A stretch of DNA of 64,000 nucleotides from Sambucus nigra (lineage: Eukaryota; Streptophyta; Magnoliopsida; Dipsacales; Adoxaceae), in the NCBI GenBank assembly GCA_949130495.1, contig OX422221.1:481791659-481855658 (forward strand), written 5' to 3'. Under the pieces are notes generated by a model. It saw only the letters and a list, made by a program, of their open reading frames with translations, searched no databases and was not told the DNA's origin. Below are positions 44,030 through 56,763 of the stretch, one piece after another. How positions within the stretch are numbered: position 1 is the stretch's first letter; the number at the start of each line of letters is the position of its first letter. A program made the translations under genes and the position numbers.

Positions 44030-45848
44030 ACAAGTTATTTATCAAGTGAGGGGATATTTTTGGGTTTAGTATCGTGAGTGTGCGAATACTTAAATGCTAT
44101 TATTAGTGAGAATCTTTGGGATTATTGGTCATCGCTATGTGTCATTGGCAATTATGGTCATTTATGTATACAATGTGACTACAGTATATATATTATATGA
44201 TACAAATACATATTTATATGTGTGTCATTGGTATATGTGTATTTAGAGGCTGGTTTCCACGGGCTTTCCTTTGGTATAGGGTTGGAACAACCAGAGTATA
44301 TATTTTCTCTAGTGAGATCCAGGGAGGTTGCGCGATGTGGGTGAATCCCGTGGCTTGAGGAGCAGGGAGAGTAAAGTCCCCAGGTCACTATCGTCCCGCG
44401 TTCGAGTGAGATGTGTGTAACTCCACTTGCAGGGGGAACACGACCACCTCCATCGTTATGTATTTTTGTTTACCATGTCCATTGAGAGAGTCTGGCTTGG
44501 TACTGTGGTATAGTGAGTAAACCTGAATGTTGGATCGGCACTATGAGACTGCATCCTCGAGTTATAGCTCGTTAGGATGGTTATTGTACTTGTGTGTATA
44601 GTACATTACTTGTGTATGAGAACAAGATATCATATATCTATGAGAGTAAAGAGATAAATTGAATATGAAATGAAAAAGAATTAATTCTCATTTCGGGAGA
44701 TTGTATCCGGACTTAAAATGTGAAATGTATATGAAAGTGAGTATGAAAAATAAAGATGAGTATCTTATGTATATTTATTTATACGAGTATATATATATAA
44801 GTTGAGTACGGAGGGTCTGATGGATCTCGACGATCGACCTTGCCAAGTAGTAGTGTATCGGGGGGTTCCATGTTTGGATTTCGCTTCGCAAGACACCCCA
44901 CGCACGAACATGGCTTAGTGTTGAGACTGGGGAGAAGTTTAACCCTTAGTGCTATAGTTTTGGGTTTTCTTATATAAGAGTATATATATGTTGTGTATTG
45001 AGGGTCTAATGGATCTCGACGATCGACCTTGCCAAGTAGTAGTGTATCGGGGGGGGGGGGGGGTCCTTGTTTGGATTTCGCTTCGCGAGACACCCCCCAC
45101 ACGAATATGGCATAGCGTTGAGACTGGAGAGAAGTTTAGCCCTTAGTGCTCTAGTTTTGGAGGTGACGGATTAGTTAGGCAGCGTAGCTGGACTAGGATG
45201 TATAGAGGGATGCGCTAGGTGTGCACTATAAGAAGAGACGTGAGGGGTATCTCATGGGAGTGCGATACCACTTTAAATATGAGATAAAACATTTTTTTAA
45301 AAATAAATTATTTATGCACTTGCTAAATATTTTCACAACTCGGACTCTGACCCGTTTCTATATTTTTCCTCTCTTGCTATATATTATATATATATATAGG
45401 TGTCCAGACACAGGGACGCCTGGATGATGATCCTTTCGAGTCAGACGTCAACTGCAGCAACTGTGGATGCATAATGTTTGATTTAGACGCTTCTATTCTT
45501 TCGATCTAGATAGGAAGCATTGTAGTTACTCTCGGTCCGAAAGCCCAATTGTATTTATTTATTCTCTCACCGCCTTTTTGTGCAGCATTCGATTGGGTTG
45601 TATTATATTTGAACCGAGTGTTCGGTTAATTTATCTCTTTTCAGTTTCATTTATTTAAACTGTGTGAATGTTTTAATTGTATAGTTTGTTTAAAAAGATT
45701 AGTTAAATAAAATTTTGACGCCAGCCTAATAGGTTATTAGTAATTAATTGGGTTTTCGACAGTGATGCTGAGAATGATCCATATGCGACTCCTGTTTTAA
45801 TTTGAAATAAGAATTATCGCCCAGTATTTTATTAGGCGGGTTGTCACA
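44030..45848 (+). repeat. LTR-C 3' LTR (5'-truncated)
   Basis: 1819 bp collinear with 41579-43442, differing by scattered substitutions and small indels. It ends TTGTCACA before GATTC. Confidence 0.88.
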
Positions 45849-46370
45849 GATTCCTCTCATTGATTGCATAACAAACATATATCAGAGTCAATAACACTCC
45901 ATTTATGAAGTCTGTCCCTAGTTCACAGTCTGTCTCAACACATAACCCACAATAAGAAAGCATATTTAGGAATATTTCCTTTAAACCAAACACATTTATT
46001 CCACCCAACTTTATTATTCGTCTCTTTAATCCATTCATATGTATCATAAACACTGTATACACCCATAGACCCCTCATTCCAAGAAACCCGGTCCTCTTTG
46101 TCTCTTTAAGGAATAACAAAAGTTTTTACAAGATCAATGAGAGCCTAAGAGATAGGCTTAGGAAAATTCCACTCAAAATTTGAAATAAAATCACTAGCTT
46201 TATAGTTAATTTGACTGGCAGCATCATAGATCACCTTATTCCCATAAATCTCCACCAAAGCACCCTTTTCATTCCATCTGTCCACCCAAAAGAAAGTCTT
46301 CTTCCTATTCCCAATGTGATAAGTGATAAGATCCCCATATTCATTCCTCATTTTAAGTAATTTCCTCATA
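45849..46370 (-). pseudogene. LINE ORF2 fragment upstream of the insertion
   Basis: The minus strand reads ITYHIGNRKKTFFWVDRWNEKGALVE and ISNFEWNFPKP, typical of the region after RT in plant L1 ORF2. After a frame change it gives KVGWNKCVWF and IPKYAFLLWVM, the start of zf-RVT, then CLLC. The sequence breaks at target duplication GATTC and resumes at 40123. It is truncated upstream near 46376. Confidence 0.8.
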
Positions 46371-46376
46371 TTCTAT

Positions 46377-47485
46377 GAAAGATTTGGTTTAACTTTTGTC
46401 ATCCAAAAGACTCATGCACAAACCACTAAACCATTAATGGGAAGTTTCTATTAACGTTAGTGGGAGGAAGGTTATTTCTCATAAATATTGTTCAAAGGTT
46501 AATGGTGTTAAGGTGGTACGATGGAGGTTCATCACATGGGCATTCAAGTGATTAATTCTCCATTCCAAGTTAGCTAAGGCTCTATTCATATTAACCATAG
46601 TATTAGCAAAACCATATTTGTTGTGCATCAAAGAGATACGGGGATCGAAACATGAATAATCGATCAGATTGTATATTTTCTTCTCCATTAGGTTGATGTC
46701 ATCAAATCCAACACCAAGTATATAAGGAACAGACGAGTCGATGGCCACTTATCATAGATTTTCCCAAAGCATGATACGAAGAGTCGGTGGCCATTTATCA
46801 ATGGTCCTAATGTTAAAATTTTGGAGGTTCCAAAGCACTCATATATCAACCCTTTTCACCAAATCCACAATTATATATCATACAAAAATAAAGTAGTAGA
46901 AGAAATATCCTACTTTCACCCATATAAATTTGGGTTTCCATTAAGGTCGTGAGGTTTAGTTTATATAATATAGCGAGTTTGAAAAAACTAGCGTGGAACA
47001 CTCCCTTCCCTGCTACATGGAAATTCCAAACAAGAGTTATCATAGATGATGCATATCTTTGGTGGGTAAATTATCCTCCTAATCTATGGTATCCTCATGT
47101 TGAATCTCCTTTAGGACTCCAATGTGGGAGATATTGACACCATCGGTCACTAAATCCTCCACGAGTTCATAGTTAAGTTGAATCACAACTCTGAATTGAC
47201 ATAGTCCCACTTGACATCTATTATTAATGGAATCCATGATATAATTGGGGCATTACCATGGATTAAAGTTTCCAAGTGTTTTCATTATAAGTGTATGCAG
47301 GCCACACAATTTATATAAGCTGTATTGTTTTTTAGTTGTATGGTTTAAGACTATAATTTTCAATAAAATCTTCCCTATTATTTATTGTTATAAAATATAA
47401 GTGTTAAAGGCATTTATATTATTACAAATTCTCTATCATGAAAAAAAGAAACTGCATAAGGAAACAAACAAACAAATATATATAT
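46377..47485. other. Unassigned stretch
   Basis: The minus-strand frame 46479-46748 (89 codons; FDDINLMEKKIYNLIDY) is open, but I do not recognise it and it has no supporting context. The rest is AT-rich without visible structure. Confidence 0.3.
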
Positions 47486-47506
47486 ATATATACAAGTCGG
47501 CTCTAA

Positions 47507-47892
47507 TGCGGATGCATCTTGTGGATTTAACTTGAGGATAGATTTTTTCGTATTTAAAAAAAATAAATAAATAAATTCGACTTGATTTTTTTCTATGGTA
47601 TTTAAACATTTCAAGGGACTCCTATACAAAAAATCAACTCAAAATGAATTATTTTGCTTTTTTTTTAAAATCGGTCAAACATATGTCAGCTTTTAAAGCT
47701 CTTCAAAACTTACATACGTTTGACTGATTTTAAAAAAATAGTAAAACAATTCATTTTGAGTTGATTTTTTACAAGAGTCCCCTGAAATGTTTAAATACAA
47801 CATAAAATAATCAAGCCGAAATTTGATTTTTTCTATTTTTAAAAAATCACACAAAAATCGTCCGTAAGTTAAATCCACAAGTTGCATCCGCA
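47507..47892. mobile_element. Foldback (MITE-like) inverted repeat element
   Basis: The two halves are reverse complements: ATGCGGATGCATCTTGTGGA near 47510 pairs with TCCACAAGTTGCATCCGCAT ending near 47892; TCAACTCAAAATGAATTATT near 47634 pairs with AATTCATTTTGAGTTGATTT near 47750; and TCGGTCAAACATATGTCAGC pairs across the centre near 47690. Arms are about 190 bp and it has no coding capacity. TA repeats flank both ends (47476-47491; 47896-47914), compatible with TA target preference, but the exact ends are uncertain. Confidence 0.75.
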
Positions 47893-47914
47893 TTGAATAT
47901 ATATATATATATAT

Positions 47915-48797
47915 GATGGAATGACGACCGTGGGTTACATTGGCAATACTAATTATACTTTGAGGTTAACTTTCCAACTTTTCAAACTTCAGGTTCAAAA
48001 TTAAAAATCGTTCCAAACTTCAGGGTTAAAGAAGAGTAGTGACACATGGAGTATTTATATGAGAAGATGAACGAAAGGGAGGCACTAAAGAACTAGTGAA
48101 TAAGAGAGAGAGATAGAGAGAGAGTTTTTAATCATGTAGTAATTAGCTGACACGTGGTGAAAGAGTGGAATGGTGCTTTAGATTATATATATAGTCTATA
48201 TAACAAACACATTTTGATATAAAATTTGCCAACAAAAGATAATCGAACCCTATATTAATACTTACGATACACTCATTGCCTACCGAATGCAACTTATGTT
48301 GTATACAACATGACCACTTGCCTATATGCCTTGTTGACAATTATAGCATCTGTAACAAATAATTATAGGAACTTTAAGGATTGCATAAATATATGTTGTG
48401 AATAATGGTATATATCAATTCCATATCAATGGATATTTTTTATTACCTAAATATTCTGGCAAGTTTAAATTCATTCATTTGCAATACAATTTAGTATTCA
48501 GAATAACTGATATTTTAGTATTAAAAATAACTCAGATTCTAAATTTTGATGTAAATCATTAGCTCATTATTTTTTGGAGATAATTAAACTCGTAAGTTTA
48601 TGATTCATTATAAGATTTAACACTTGACATACAAACTATATATTAGTGTCCAACTAACCTAGTTTGTAAATTCTATAGATATTATAGTAAGAAATCACCC
48701 ACAAACCCTATTCATTTTATTTATCTAAACATCAACCACGATGTTCTATCATACCTAAGTTTACACAAAATAAACATTTACACTCATTATTTGTTCT
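47915..48797. other. Unassigned AT-rich stretch
   Basis: It contains a GA-rich run (48098-48127) and nothing else recognised. It borders the T3 3' LTR; a candidate target site word is GTTCT (48793-48797). Confidence 0.3.
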
Positions 48798-49291
48798 TGT
48801 TGATGTCTAAAAATGGATTGGCTCCAATTTTATAATCACACATAAAAATAAGATAAAACACTCAAACCACACACATAATAGACAAAGATTTTAGGGTGGT
48901 TCAGTTGTAAAATAGCCTACATCCACTGTTGTTGTTATTAAGTAGGGTTTACAATAGCTCAATATGGTGTTCATATGAGTTATTCCAGTTGTCCCTTGAG
49001 CTAAGTGATTAATTTGTATTTATAGGGGTGCAAAATCTTAAATATGGAACGCCTTTATATTGCGAGACATTTACATATGTGTACAATAAGTAAAACTCTT
49101 GGAATTCATAGCTGGTTAGCATCCCATCCGAGTAACTATTAATATTCCTAGTGGTTGGCCTTCTAGAGTTGGTCGACCTTCCAACCGACCAAGTGTTTCT
49201 GAAGCCGATCAAGTAGGTTGGTCGGTCGCGCTGGGTGATAGGTGTGCATCCATCATTGTTCCATGTAGGAGTATAATTTTTACAAGCAACA
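48798..49291 (-). repeat. T3 3' LTR
   Basis: 494 bp, from TGTTGATG to GCAACA on the plus strand. It contains the hairpin at 48896-48926 and a minus-strand TATAAATAC (complement of 49016-49024). The PPT equivalent on the minus strand is GGAGGCTTT next to 49291. Confidence 0.82.
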
Positions 49292-49642
49292 AAAGCCTCC
49301 AATGCTCTATGCTTGATTATTACGTGAAAGTATGGAGTATTTATCTCAGGAGGTTTCTCGGAATTAGGTTTTGGGTGTTTGATCGGCAGTCGACCTCCCA
49401 TACTTGTAAAAAAATGTGCCTACACTGTTTGATAATAGTATTTTTGTAAATAATTCGACATTTTTTGAACCACCAAAGGACACAGTCGTCTTTTGATGCT
49501 TCGAAAAGCGCGCAGTCGATTGTAGCTATACGATTCTTTTAGAGTGCAATTATTTCCATCTTCAATTCTTGCCACCATATTTGATTCTCTGTAAGCCTTC
49601 TTTCCCTTTTCTTTATTTTATCATCTTTTCTTCTTTTTCACC

Positions 49643-51698
49643 ATGGTTCACATCATTGATGAGAACTCTTTAGATGAATTTAGGGAAAAAAAGGAAAATT
49701 CCCTCTTGGGTGGACTTAGAGATACCCACGGGTCCCATTGATGTTTATTCCCTTTCTGAGGGTCACTGGATCCCAACCCTGTTCATAGTTGAGTTTGGTA
49801 TAACCTTTGCATCGAATCCCCTTTTTCTTCACTTTTGCCAATATTTTATTGTAGTTCCTTCTAGGGTAGCCCTTAATACTTAGAGAGTTGTAAACGGGGT
49901 TCATAGGTTAAACGAACTTTATGGGACCCATATTGGGATTTTGGAGTTGATGTTTCTCTATAAGTGGGTAATTGTTGGAGAGAGTACCTGCTATTTAAAT
50001 ACTAGGTAAGCCAATAGGGCTTTAGTAGTCAATATACAAAATTTTAATAAGTATTATTGGGAGTATGGTCTTATTATCAAGAACTGGCAATATGACTCCC
50101 TTCCAACTGGGGTAACTTATACTAGTCCCAGATGTCCCCAATCAGGGCGTGTCATAGGTTGAGCTTTATTAGTGATTTTTTTTCTTTTGATTTGTATTTT
50201 GATATCTGTCGACTAACTTTGCCTTTTATTTTTTATGCAAAGGAAAGTAAGAAAAAGTGCCCGACGGAAGGGGAAATCAATCTCAACGACCTTAAGTTCC
50301 TGTGGGGTTTGAACCAGAAGTTTGGAGAAGAACATCCTAGAGATGCATCGTTATTATTGGAATACAAGAGTTTAAAAACATCTTTTGTTTCCTAACCTAC
50401 AGTTGCTCTGGCCCCCATCACTATCAACCTTGAAGAAGATGCAATGCCAACTTCTTCAGCTATTGATTCTTCAGATGCTAAATTTATTCTAGGAGGAACT
50501 TCTTACTCATTTGAATCTTTGGATGTTTCTAAGACTCCTATTTTTCCTTATGTAGTTATGACAAGGAGAAAGATGCCCAATATGATGAGTGATCCCCTAT
50601 CTCCCCAATTAAAGAAGACTGCTTATGCTAGCAAAAAGCCCGTTGAAAAGAAATTCAAGGCCAGTGATGAGAGGCCTATTGGTGTTGACGAGACTCAAGC
50701 CGAGGAACACTAATTGAAGAGGATAAAAAGTGGTTTGCCTGATCCTTTAAAAGGTACATATTACATCAATCGAGTATCAGGCCTCAGCTTCAAATAAAAC
50801 TACCGACCAACAAGAGTTAGTGAAGAAAATTTGGGCTGACCTCGACATTGGGTCAGCCTCTGTTACTGTTAACCATAGTTTAGCCAAGGGTATGATCAAA
50901 TCAGGAACCCTTCCAGCTAATATGGTTGCTTCAACCCCCATGACGAGATCCAGGCTCACTGAGAGAGCTTGCCATAATTTGGCCTTGGTAGTCTTCCTCT
51001 ATTTCTTCTACTTATCTTCCCTTCTCTTTAGATGGTGAATTTATTTGAACATTTGCCTTTATTTGCATTTCTTGGTTGATTTTAACCAGATGATGGAGAA
51101 GGATGACCAACTGCGTTCTTCTCCTAGATAAGTTGAAGAGGCCTTTGAAGGTCTGAAGAACTCTCTAGCAGATTCCCGACGAGCTTTGGAGGCTAAGCAA
51201 AAGTCTTAGGAAGAAGAGTTAAGAAAGGCCAATGATGAGGTCAAAATAAAGGCTGCCGAGGAGAGAGCTGAAGCTGCTGAAGGTAAGGCTAAAACTGCAA
51301 AGGATAAACTTGTAAAAGTCATCACGCAGACCAAAAATACTGAATACAAAGTGACTGGTCTCACTTCTGAGGTTATTTCCTTGAAGGTCAAACTCAAAGC
51401 TGCTTTTGATAAAGGCTGAGAAAAGGCTAATTTTAATGCCTCTACTTAAATTGAGTATACTAAGAAGTTGTCCTTCAAATATGGATGGGCTGAGGCCTTA
51501 ATGTTGGACTAAACTAAAGAGAGCTCTGAACTCTTCACAAGACATGATCCTGGTACTCCTCCCAACCTGGATGAGGATTTTGATGATGAGGAGGGATCAT
51601 GGGAATCTTTTTCTATACCTCTTGAGTCCTTTGTGGTGCCTAGCACCAGTGACGACCTACCAACTGTTGGCCAAGACTAGGCCAAGGACAAGGAGTAG
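49643..51698 (+). pseudogene. T3 antisense gene 1 (Transposase_28-like, decayed)
   Basis: It starts MVHIIDENSLDEF, then a one-base frame change at an A-run near 49690 leads to KIPSWVDLEIPTGP and LSEGHWIPTLFIVEFG, matching T4 antisense gene 1. Domain motifs continue to RALVVNI and IIKNWQ. An intron lies around 50145-50245; exon 2 begins KKCPTEGEINLNDLKFLW; a second intron around 50990-51090 is followed by a coiled coil (EELRKANDEVKIKAAEERAEA) and the acidic C-terminus PGTPPNLDEDFDDEE. At least six stops, including TGG to TAG near 49880. A poly(A) signal AATAAA is at 51792-51797. It supports the T4 gene structure. Confidence 0.7.
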
Positions 51699-51936
51699 GT
51701 CTAGCTAGTTTATTTATTTATTTTCTTTTATTTCGCTTTAATTTTTTTCTTTTTTGATGATGTAACAACTTTTGTAGTTCAACTATCAATTAATAAAAGG
51801 GCAATTTTTCCTTCAACTGCTGTTCATACTCTGGAATGTTCTTGATTCTTATTGAACTGTGTGATTTCATTGTTTGTATTGTTTGATCTCCTGAATTTGT
51901 CTCATAAACTTATATATTTGTAATTTTCTTCAGTTT

Positions 51937-53024
51937 GATGCAAGGAAGAAAGCCATAATATCTATTGAATCTGATATGCTCCGACGAAGTAGGAATCTTT
52001 TGGAAGCTGGTCATGTTCCCCTGACTGAAGAAGACTTAACTGGCTTGCTCGGCCCAGATGTATTCGACCAAGTCAAGGAGTCATATATTCACCTCTATTG
52101 TGTACTAGACAGTTTTTTAGCTAATAATGTAGCATATTATAAAATGATAGAGCGATTTCAATAAGATCATAAGTTGTCCTGGATTTACTTTATTCTGACT
52201 ATGAGGCCAAATATAAAGTTTTAAGTGAAGGAGGCTTGCCACATTGAGGGATGGACTTGACAGTTTGAAGAAATCATCAACCATTGGTCTCGATGAAGGT
52301 GCATCCTTTTTGGATAATGAAAATGCAAGACTCTTAGAAAATTAGAGGCACTTTAGAAAAAAAAGACTGAATTCGGCAGACTTCTAGGTAGAGCTTAGTT
52401 GTTCGGCCAACTACTGATGAAAAAAGAACTGAGAAAACCCATGCTGACCAAGCTGCCGAGTTACAAGCCAAAGATAAGGCCCTTGCCGACCAAGATACTT
52501 AAGTGAAAGTAAAGGATAGTGTTCTTAAGAATCTTCAAAACTAGGTGGACAGACTTACATTTCAATTTCATAAATAGCCCCTGGGAGTTTGGATGGAGAG
52601 TTATAATGAGGTTTTGGCCCATATGGATAATCCTCGTGCTCAAATCAATCGTGAAGGCTACAAATGGGGATGGACCAACTTTTTAATTTTGCTGAAGTTT
52701 AATCCAGGTTATAATATGGATGGAGGGTTATAGTGTGGCATTGGAATAACCCAAGTTTCTTGGATTGTGACAAGCCTCCATTAAAATTAGATACCAAATG
52801 GATTCCTCCTAATTCGATTCCCCAATGTCTGATAATTAAATATTTAGGAGATATTATGGCCATTATAATGAGCTTGATATTGTTCGCCTTCTCATTTAAT
52901 TCATAGGCCGAGCAACAGTAGTTGGGAAATACTGAGAGACTTCAACACAATCAACTATCCATATACTCTTGATGATCCTCCTACAAGCATGGACAAGGCC
53001 CAAGCAAAACGACCAGTAGAATAA
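51937..53024 (+). pseudogene. T3 antisense gene 2 (coiled coil, decayed)
   Basis: Homologue of 60078-61406 in T4: MLRRSRNLLEAGHVPLTEEDL and NNVAYYKMIERFQ match the T4 N-terminal domain; FQFHK...GVWMESYNEVLAHMDN and REGYKWGWTN match the C-terminal domain; and the last residues KRPVE are the same as in T4. An intron acceptor TTCTTCAG precedes it at 51924-51932. The middle is broken by several stops and frame changes. Confidence 0.7.
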
Positions 53025-53141
53025 TTTACATTTTTCTTTTATAACTTTCATTGTAATACACTGTGATCAATGAAATGGAATTAATTCGAGTTTTCCTTGT
53101 TCAAGCTTTGGTTATTGTTAATCTGTTTTGCCGACTAGGTA

Positions 53142-53183
<42 letters not shown>

Positions 53184-53612
53184 CTTTATTATACTAAGTT
53201 GCATCATTAGTTATCATTAGCGACCAAGTGTATAAGTAATATATATTTACTCCAGTATTTTAACCTGGTTTGGTAAAATCTCTAATTAGGAAGCTTTAGT
53301 GACTTCTTGCTCGTGACTTGCCTAAGATAAATCATACATGAAGTGAAAACTTTTTAGAAGTTGGAAACGTTTTAACCATGTTATTTGGCAAAGAACTTTA
53401 TGAGAACTTTTCTGAAGTTAGAAAAGTTTAAACCATGCCTTTATCGTAAGGAACTTTTTGAAAACTTTTCTAAAGTAATTGCCCATTTCTTATCTGATAG
53501 TGTATTTAGGTAGCCATCATACTCTGAAAAAAACTCAAAAAAGATTGAGAATGGAGAAAAATCAAATTTTATTAACTTGAATAATCAATTACATTAAGGC
53601 TGGAACTTTCAT
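53025..53612. repeat. T3 spacer: (TA)n and three short imperfect repeats
   Basis: A TA run at 53146-53182, and three approximate 65-bp copies built on GAACTTT-TGA-AACTTTTCT-AAGT near 53340, 53400 and 53460. It takes the place of the larger tandem arrays in T2 and T4. Confidence 0.6.
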
Positions 53613-54914
53613 AGTGAATTACTGGTAATACTTGCGTAGGTGATCTACGTTCCAGGGGTTTTTGAATTCTTCCCCTTCTAAAGTCTCCAATCGATAGGTT
53701 CCTCGTTAGATAACTGTCGAGATACGGTATATACCATGCCAATTAGGCTCCAGCTTATTGCTCTTCAGTATTACTTTGTTGAGTGCCAAGTCTCCTTACT
53801 CCAGGTTGGTCGTCCTGGCCCTTAGATTATAAACCTTGTTGTTCTTTGTTAATAGGCAGCCATCCAGATAACAACATCTTTTTGAACTTCTTCAATCATG
53901 TCCAAATCTAGTCGCCTCATAAGATCACTCTTTGGTGAAACAAAGTTAAATACTTAATAAGTAGGCAAACCTATTTCAACTAGAATTATTGCTTCAGTTC
54001 CAGAAGCCAAACTGCATGGAGTTTCTCTTGTTGTTGTTCTTGGAGTAGTCTTATATGCCCAAAGGATGCTGTGAAATTCGTTAATCCAGTTGCCTTTAGC
54101 TTCATCCAACATTTTCTTCAACCCATCTAAAAAGGTTTTGTTGGTGATCTCTGTTTGACCATTGCATTGTGGATGACCAGGTGATGAATGAAGCTTCTAT
54201 ATGCCTGACCGAATGTAATACTCTTTAAATTCTTCATTATCAAACTCGGTGCCATGATCAGTGATAAAATCATAAGGCATGCCATACCTATAAATGATCT
54301 GCTTCCATATGAACTAGAACACTCTCTGATAGGGCATATCAACTAGTGGTCCTACCTCCACCCAATTGGTAAAGTAATTAATTGCTATAATAAGGTATTT
54401 GAATCTCCCTTTGGTGGTCGATAGTTGTCCGACCAATTCAATTCTCCATATAATAAAAGGCCATCAAGAGGTGATTAGTGTTAGACTTGTTCGTGGTCTT
54501 CTGTGAATGGTAGAACTTTTTGGCATTTATCACACTTTTTGGTGAAAGCAACATAATCTGCTTTCATTGTTGGCCAGTAGTAACCTTGCATTGCAATTCT
54601 TTGTCTTAGAGACCTTCCAGCTGCATATGCACCACATGAATCCTCATGCACCTCTTTGATCAAATCATTCACCTCATTTGGATGAACACAATGAAGTAAA
54701 GAGACTATGTATCCTCGCCTTTATAAGACACCTTTCTCGAGTACATAATTAGCTACTTTGTACCTCCTCTTCTTCGCCTCCTTTTAGTCGGATGGAAACG
54801 TTCCACGCTCGATGTATTATCTAATCGAGTCCATCCATGAAGGACCTAACTCCACAGTTATGACACTGATTTCTGTCCCATCAATACTTTTGGGAGCAAG
54901 AATTTCCACTGGGA
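53613..54914 (-). pseudogene. T3 integrase (broken)
   Basis: The zinc-binding part at 54481-54720 reads HEDSCGAYAAGRSL, GYYWPTMKAD and CDKCQK; the core further left gives HGTEFDNEEF, SPGHPQCNGQTEITN and WAYKTTPRTTT; and the C-terminal GPY-like part is near 53640-53780. Stops and frame changes throughout. The right end at 54914 falls at PVEILAPKSID, where LTR-A begins. Confidence 0.8.
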
Positions 54915-56763
54915 TGTCACACTCCGCTTAATTCTAGCATCGATCGCCACCCAAACTAAGTCGTGTGCGAGTAAATAAAATATCATTCTTAGTATGTGAC
55001 AGATGTGCGAGATATAAAAATCAATCCACATGATAATATTTAAATCAATCCCAATAATAATAACCAACTATGCGATAAATGAAATCCATCCCATGCTAAA
55101 TTACAAATAATCCAATCTCCAATAAATATAAAACTGAATAAACCAAATCCATAATGAATAATTGAATAAAATCGTACAATTGTGGAAACGAATAGCCCAC
55201 CAGATCCATAAACTGAGTCTCAATATAAATGCGAAGGAATGAGAAAAATAAACTAAATACTAAGCAATAAGTAAATAACTCCAGCTGCGTTCCAAGATGA
55301 TCTCCAATAAATCCTACGCAACTACTCCAATACTTATTTTTGAAAAGGTTAGTCAACGCACGAGGTCAGAGCCCCGAGCATGAATACACACTACTCCCCT
55401 CAAATAGGATCCAAGAATACATACAATAACATTATACATGATAAATCTCACAATTGAATATTTTAAATTAAACGAGATAATAATTAATGATACTAATAAA
55501 TAAACAACATAATCTACCACATGAACTAAGCTACCTCGAAGTAATAGTTCAACTACTTAACTTAATATGCCCGATTAATATTAATCTCCATAATTTTTTA
55601 ATATAAATCTTTATCTCAATTTTATTTGTTTGGTTGCGGTACTCCCGTTGTTCTACCCTACACACATTCCCCTCACTATAGCCAGTTCCCCCGTTCAAAC
55701 TGTCAGCACAGCACATATTAATGAGATTCCATGCACGACACGCCACTATAGCCAGTTTGCCCATTTAATGTTTTAGCCCTGCACATATTGGTGACACCAA
55801 CACACACCCACGTCGCTATAGCCAATTCGTCCGTTCCTACTATCAGCACTGCACATATTGGCGACGCCAATCTATTTTAATACCCGTTATTATCTTAGGC
55901 ATTAATTCTCATTTTCTCAACTAATTTTTAATTATAATCACCCCACCCTTATTATCGATGTGAGATCCTAAAAATACCCCTTAGTCTCATACCTAAAAGT
56001 CCCTAAAGTACGCATACGTCATACCCTATGAATAGGGTGATTTTTTTACATTTATCTCGTCCCATTCTCATGCCTAGGCTAGCGTAATGATGATAAAATA
56101 TAAAAATCAGCCTTACCCTGAAATATCAATTCTGCACGAATCGACACTAACTAGTCCCATAGCTAGTAAGCATAAATTATAACTAAAGACCTCCCACTAG
56201 TCCTATACCTAATAACCATACTATAATGAAGGTGAGCAATATACTACCCCAAAAGACCCTCGTCCCCGCGATTGCAAAAGTGATTAACAACAAATCACAC
56301 AATATCACAAATACATATGAACAACATAGCACTATAATCATAATGGCCCCAATTTAATATAATTTAATTTAATTAATAACACCGTTGTCATTCTCAATAT
56401 AATTAATTCTATTTAAGTATTTTAGATTATTCAACAAGAAAAATTATGAAATACGCAATAATCGTCCACTTTTATTAGCTGCATAAGTTTATGAGTGTGT
56501 ACGCGTCCCATTTATTATTTTAAACAAATTCTATAAAAATCTACATGCGAACCTACACCCAAAATAATCAAAACCCAATACTCTAACCTACGCACCCAAG
56601 TGTTATACGTCCATATTTAAAAATTTCATAAAAACAGTCCCAAAATTAGTGTCCACTTTTTCTAATTAAGTTGCTAATTTGTTTTAACAAAAATATGCCA
56701 ATAAAGGTTTAGGCAACAATTAAGATGCATAATACTAAAGGAAGATAATAGAGTATTCATGCC
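54915..56763 (-). repeat. LTR-A second copy, inserted in T3
   Basis: The minus strand ends ...GCGGAGTGTGACA at 54915. The flank is T3 integrase, not a PBS, so this is the outer 3' end of an element or a solo LTR. Its other end is not reached because T4 starts at 56764, so T4 is inserted inside it. It is homologous over its length with 1-1317, and its tandem block is at 55676-55870. Confidence 0.8.

Larger units (their letters stand above)
40129..45848 (+). mobile_element. LTR-C: 5.7-kb internally deleted LTR element
   Basis: The outer ends TGTACCC and TTGTCACA are bordered by perfect duplications GATTC (40124-40128; 45849-45853) inside a LINE. The 5' LTR is complete (3314 bp) and is followed by a Met-type PBS; the 3' LTR lacks its first ~1450 bp, and only 587 bp of internal sequence remain, with no gag or pol. 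A single deletion from the internal region into the 3' LTR, removing the PPT, explains it. The lineage is probably a chromovirus-like Ty3/gypsy, from the GGGCTCTGACCCG block in the LTR. Confidence 0.85.
38751..46376 (-). mobile_element. 5'-truncated L1-type LINE, split by an LTR element
   Basis: The two parts are 45849-46376 and 38751-40128 on the minus strand. It ends in a poly(A) tail (plus-strand T run 38752-38762) after the typical AATATATTGCATTTCATAA sequence. The coding part is only the C-terminal end of ORF2. The LTR element at 40129-45848 sits between the parts with target duplication GATTC. The 3' UTR region (38763-39850) has no coding signal. Confidence 0.8.
48798..54914 (-). mobile_element. 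T3: decayed Tat element (3' half)
   Basis: In plus coordinates it holds the 3' LTR, two decayed antisense genes, an AT-rich spacer with TA and short repeats, and the integrase end on the minus strand. It is cut at 54914 by LTR-A, inserted just before the integrase/RNase H junction; RT, gag and 5' LTR lie beyond the window or are lost. It resembles T4 in layout and in protein sequence, but it is much older, with many stops in every frame. Confidence 0.85.

Noticed and set aside
46479..46748. 89-codon minus-strand frame near the LINE fragment
   Set aside because: Open but unrecognised, with no codon or context support; reported only within the unassigned stretch.
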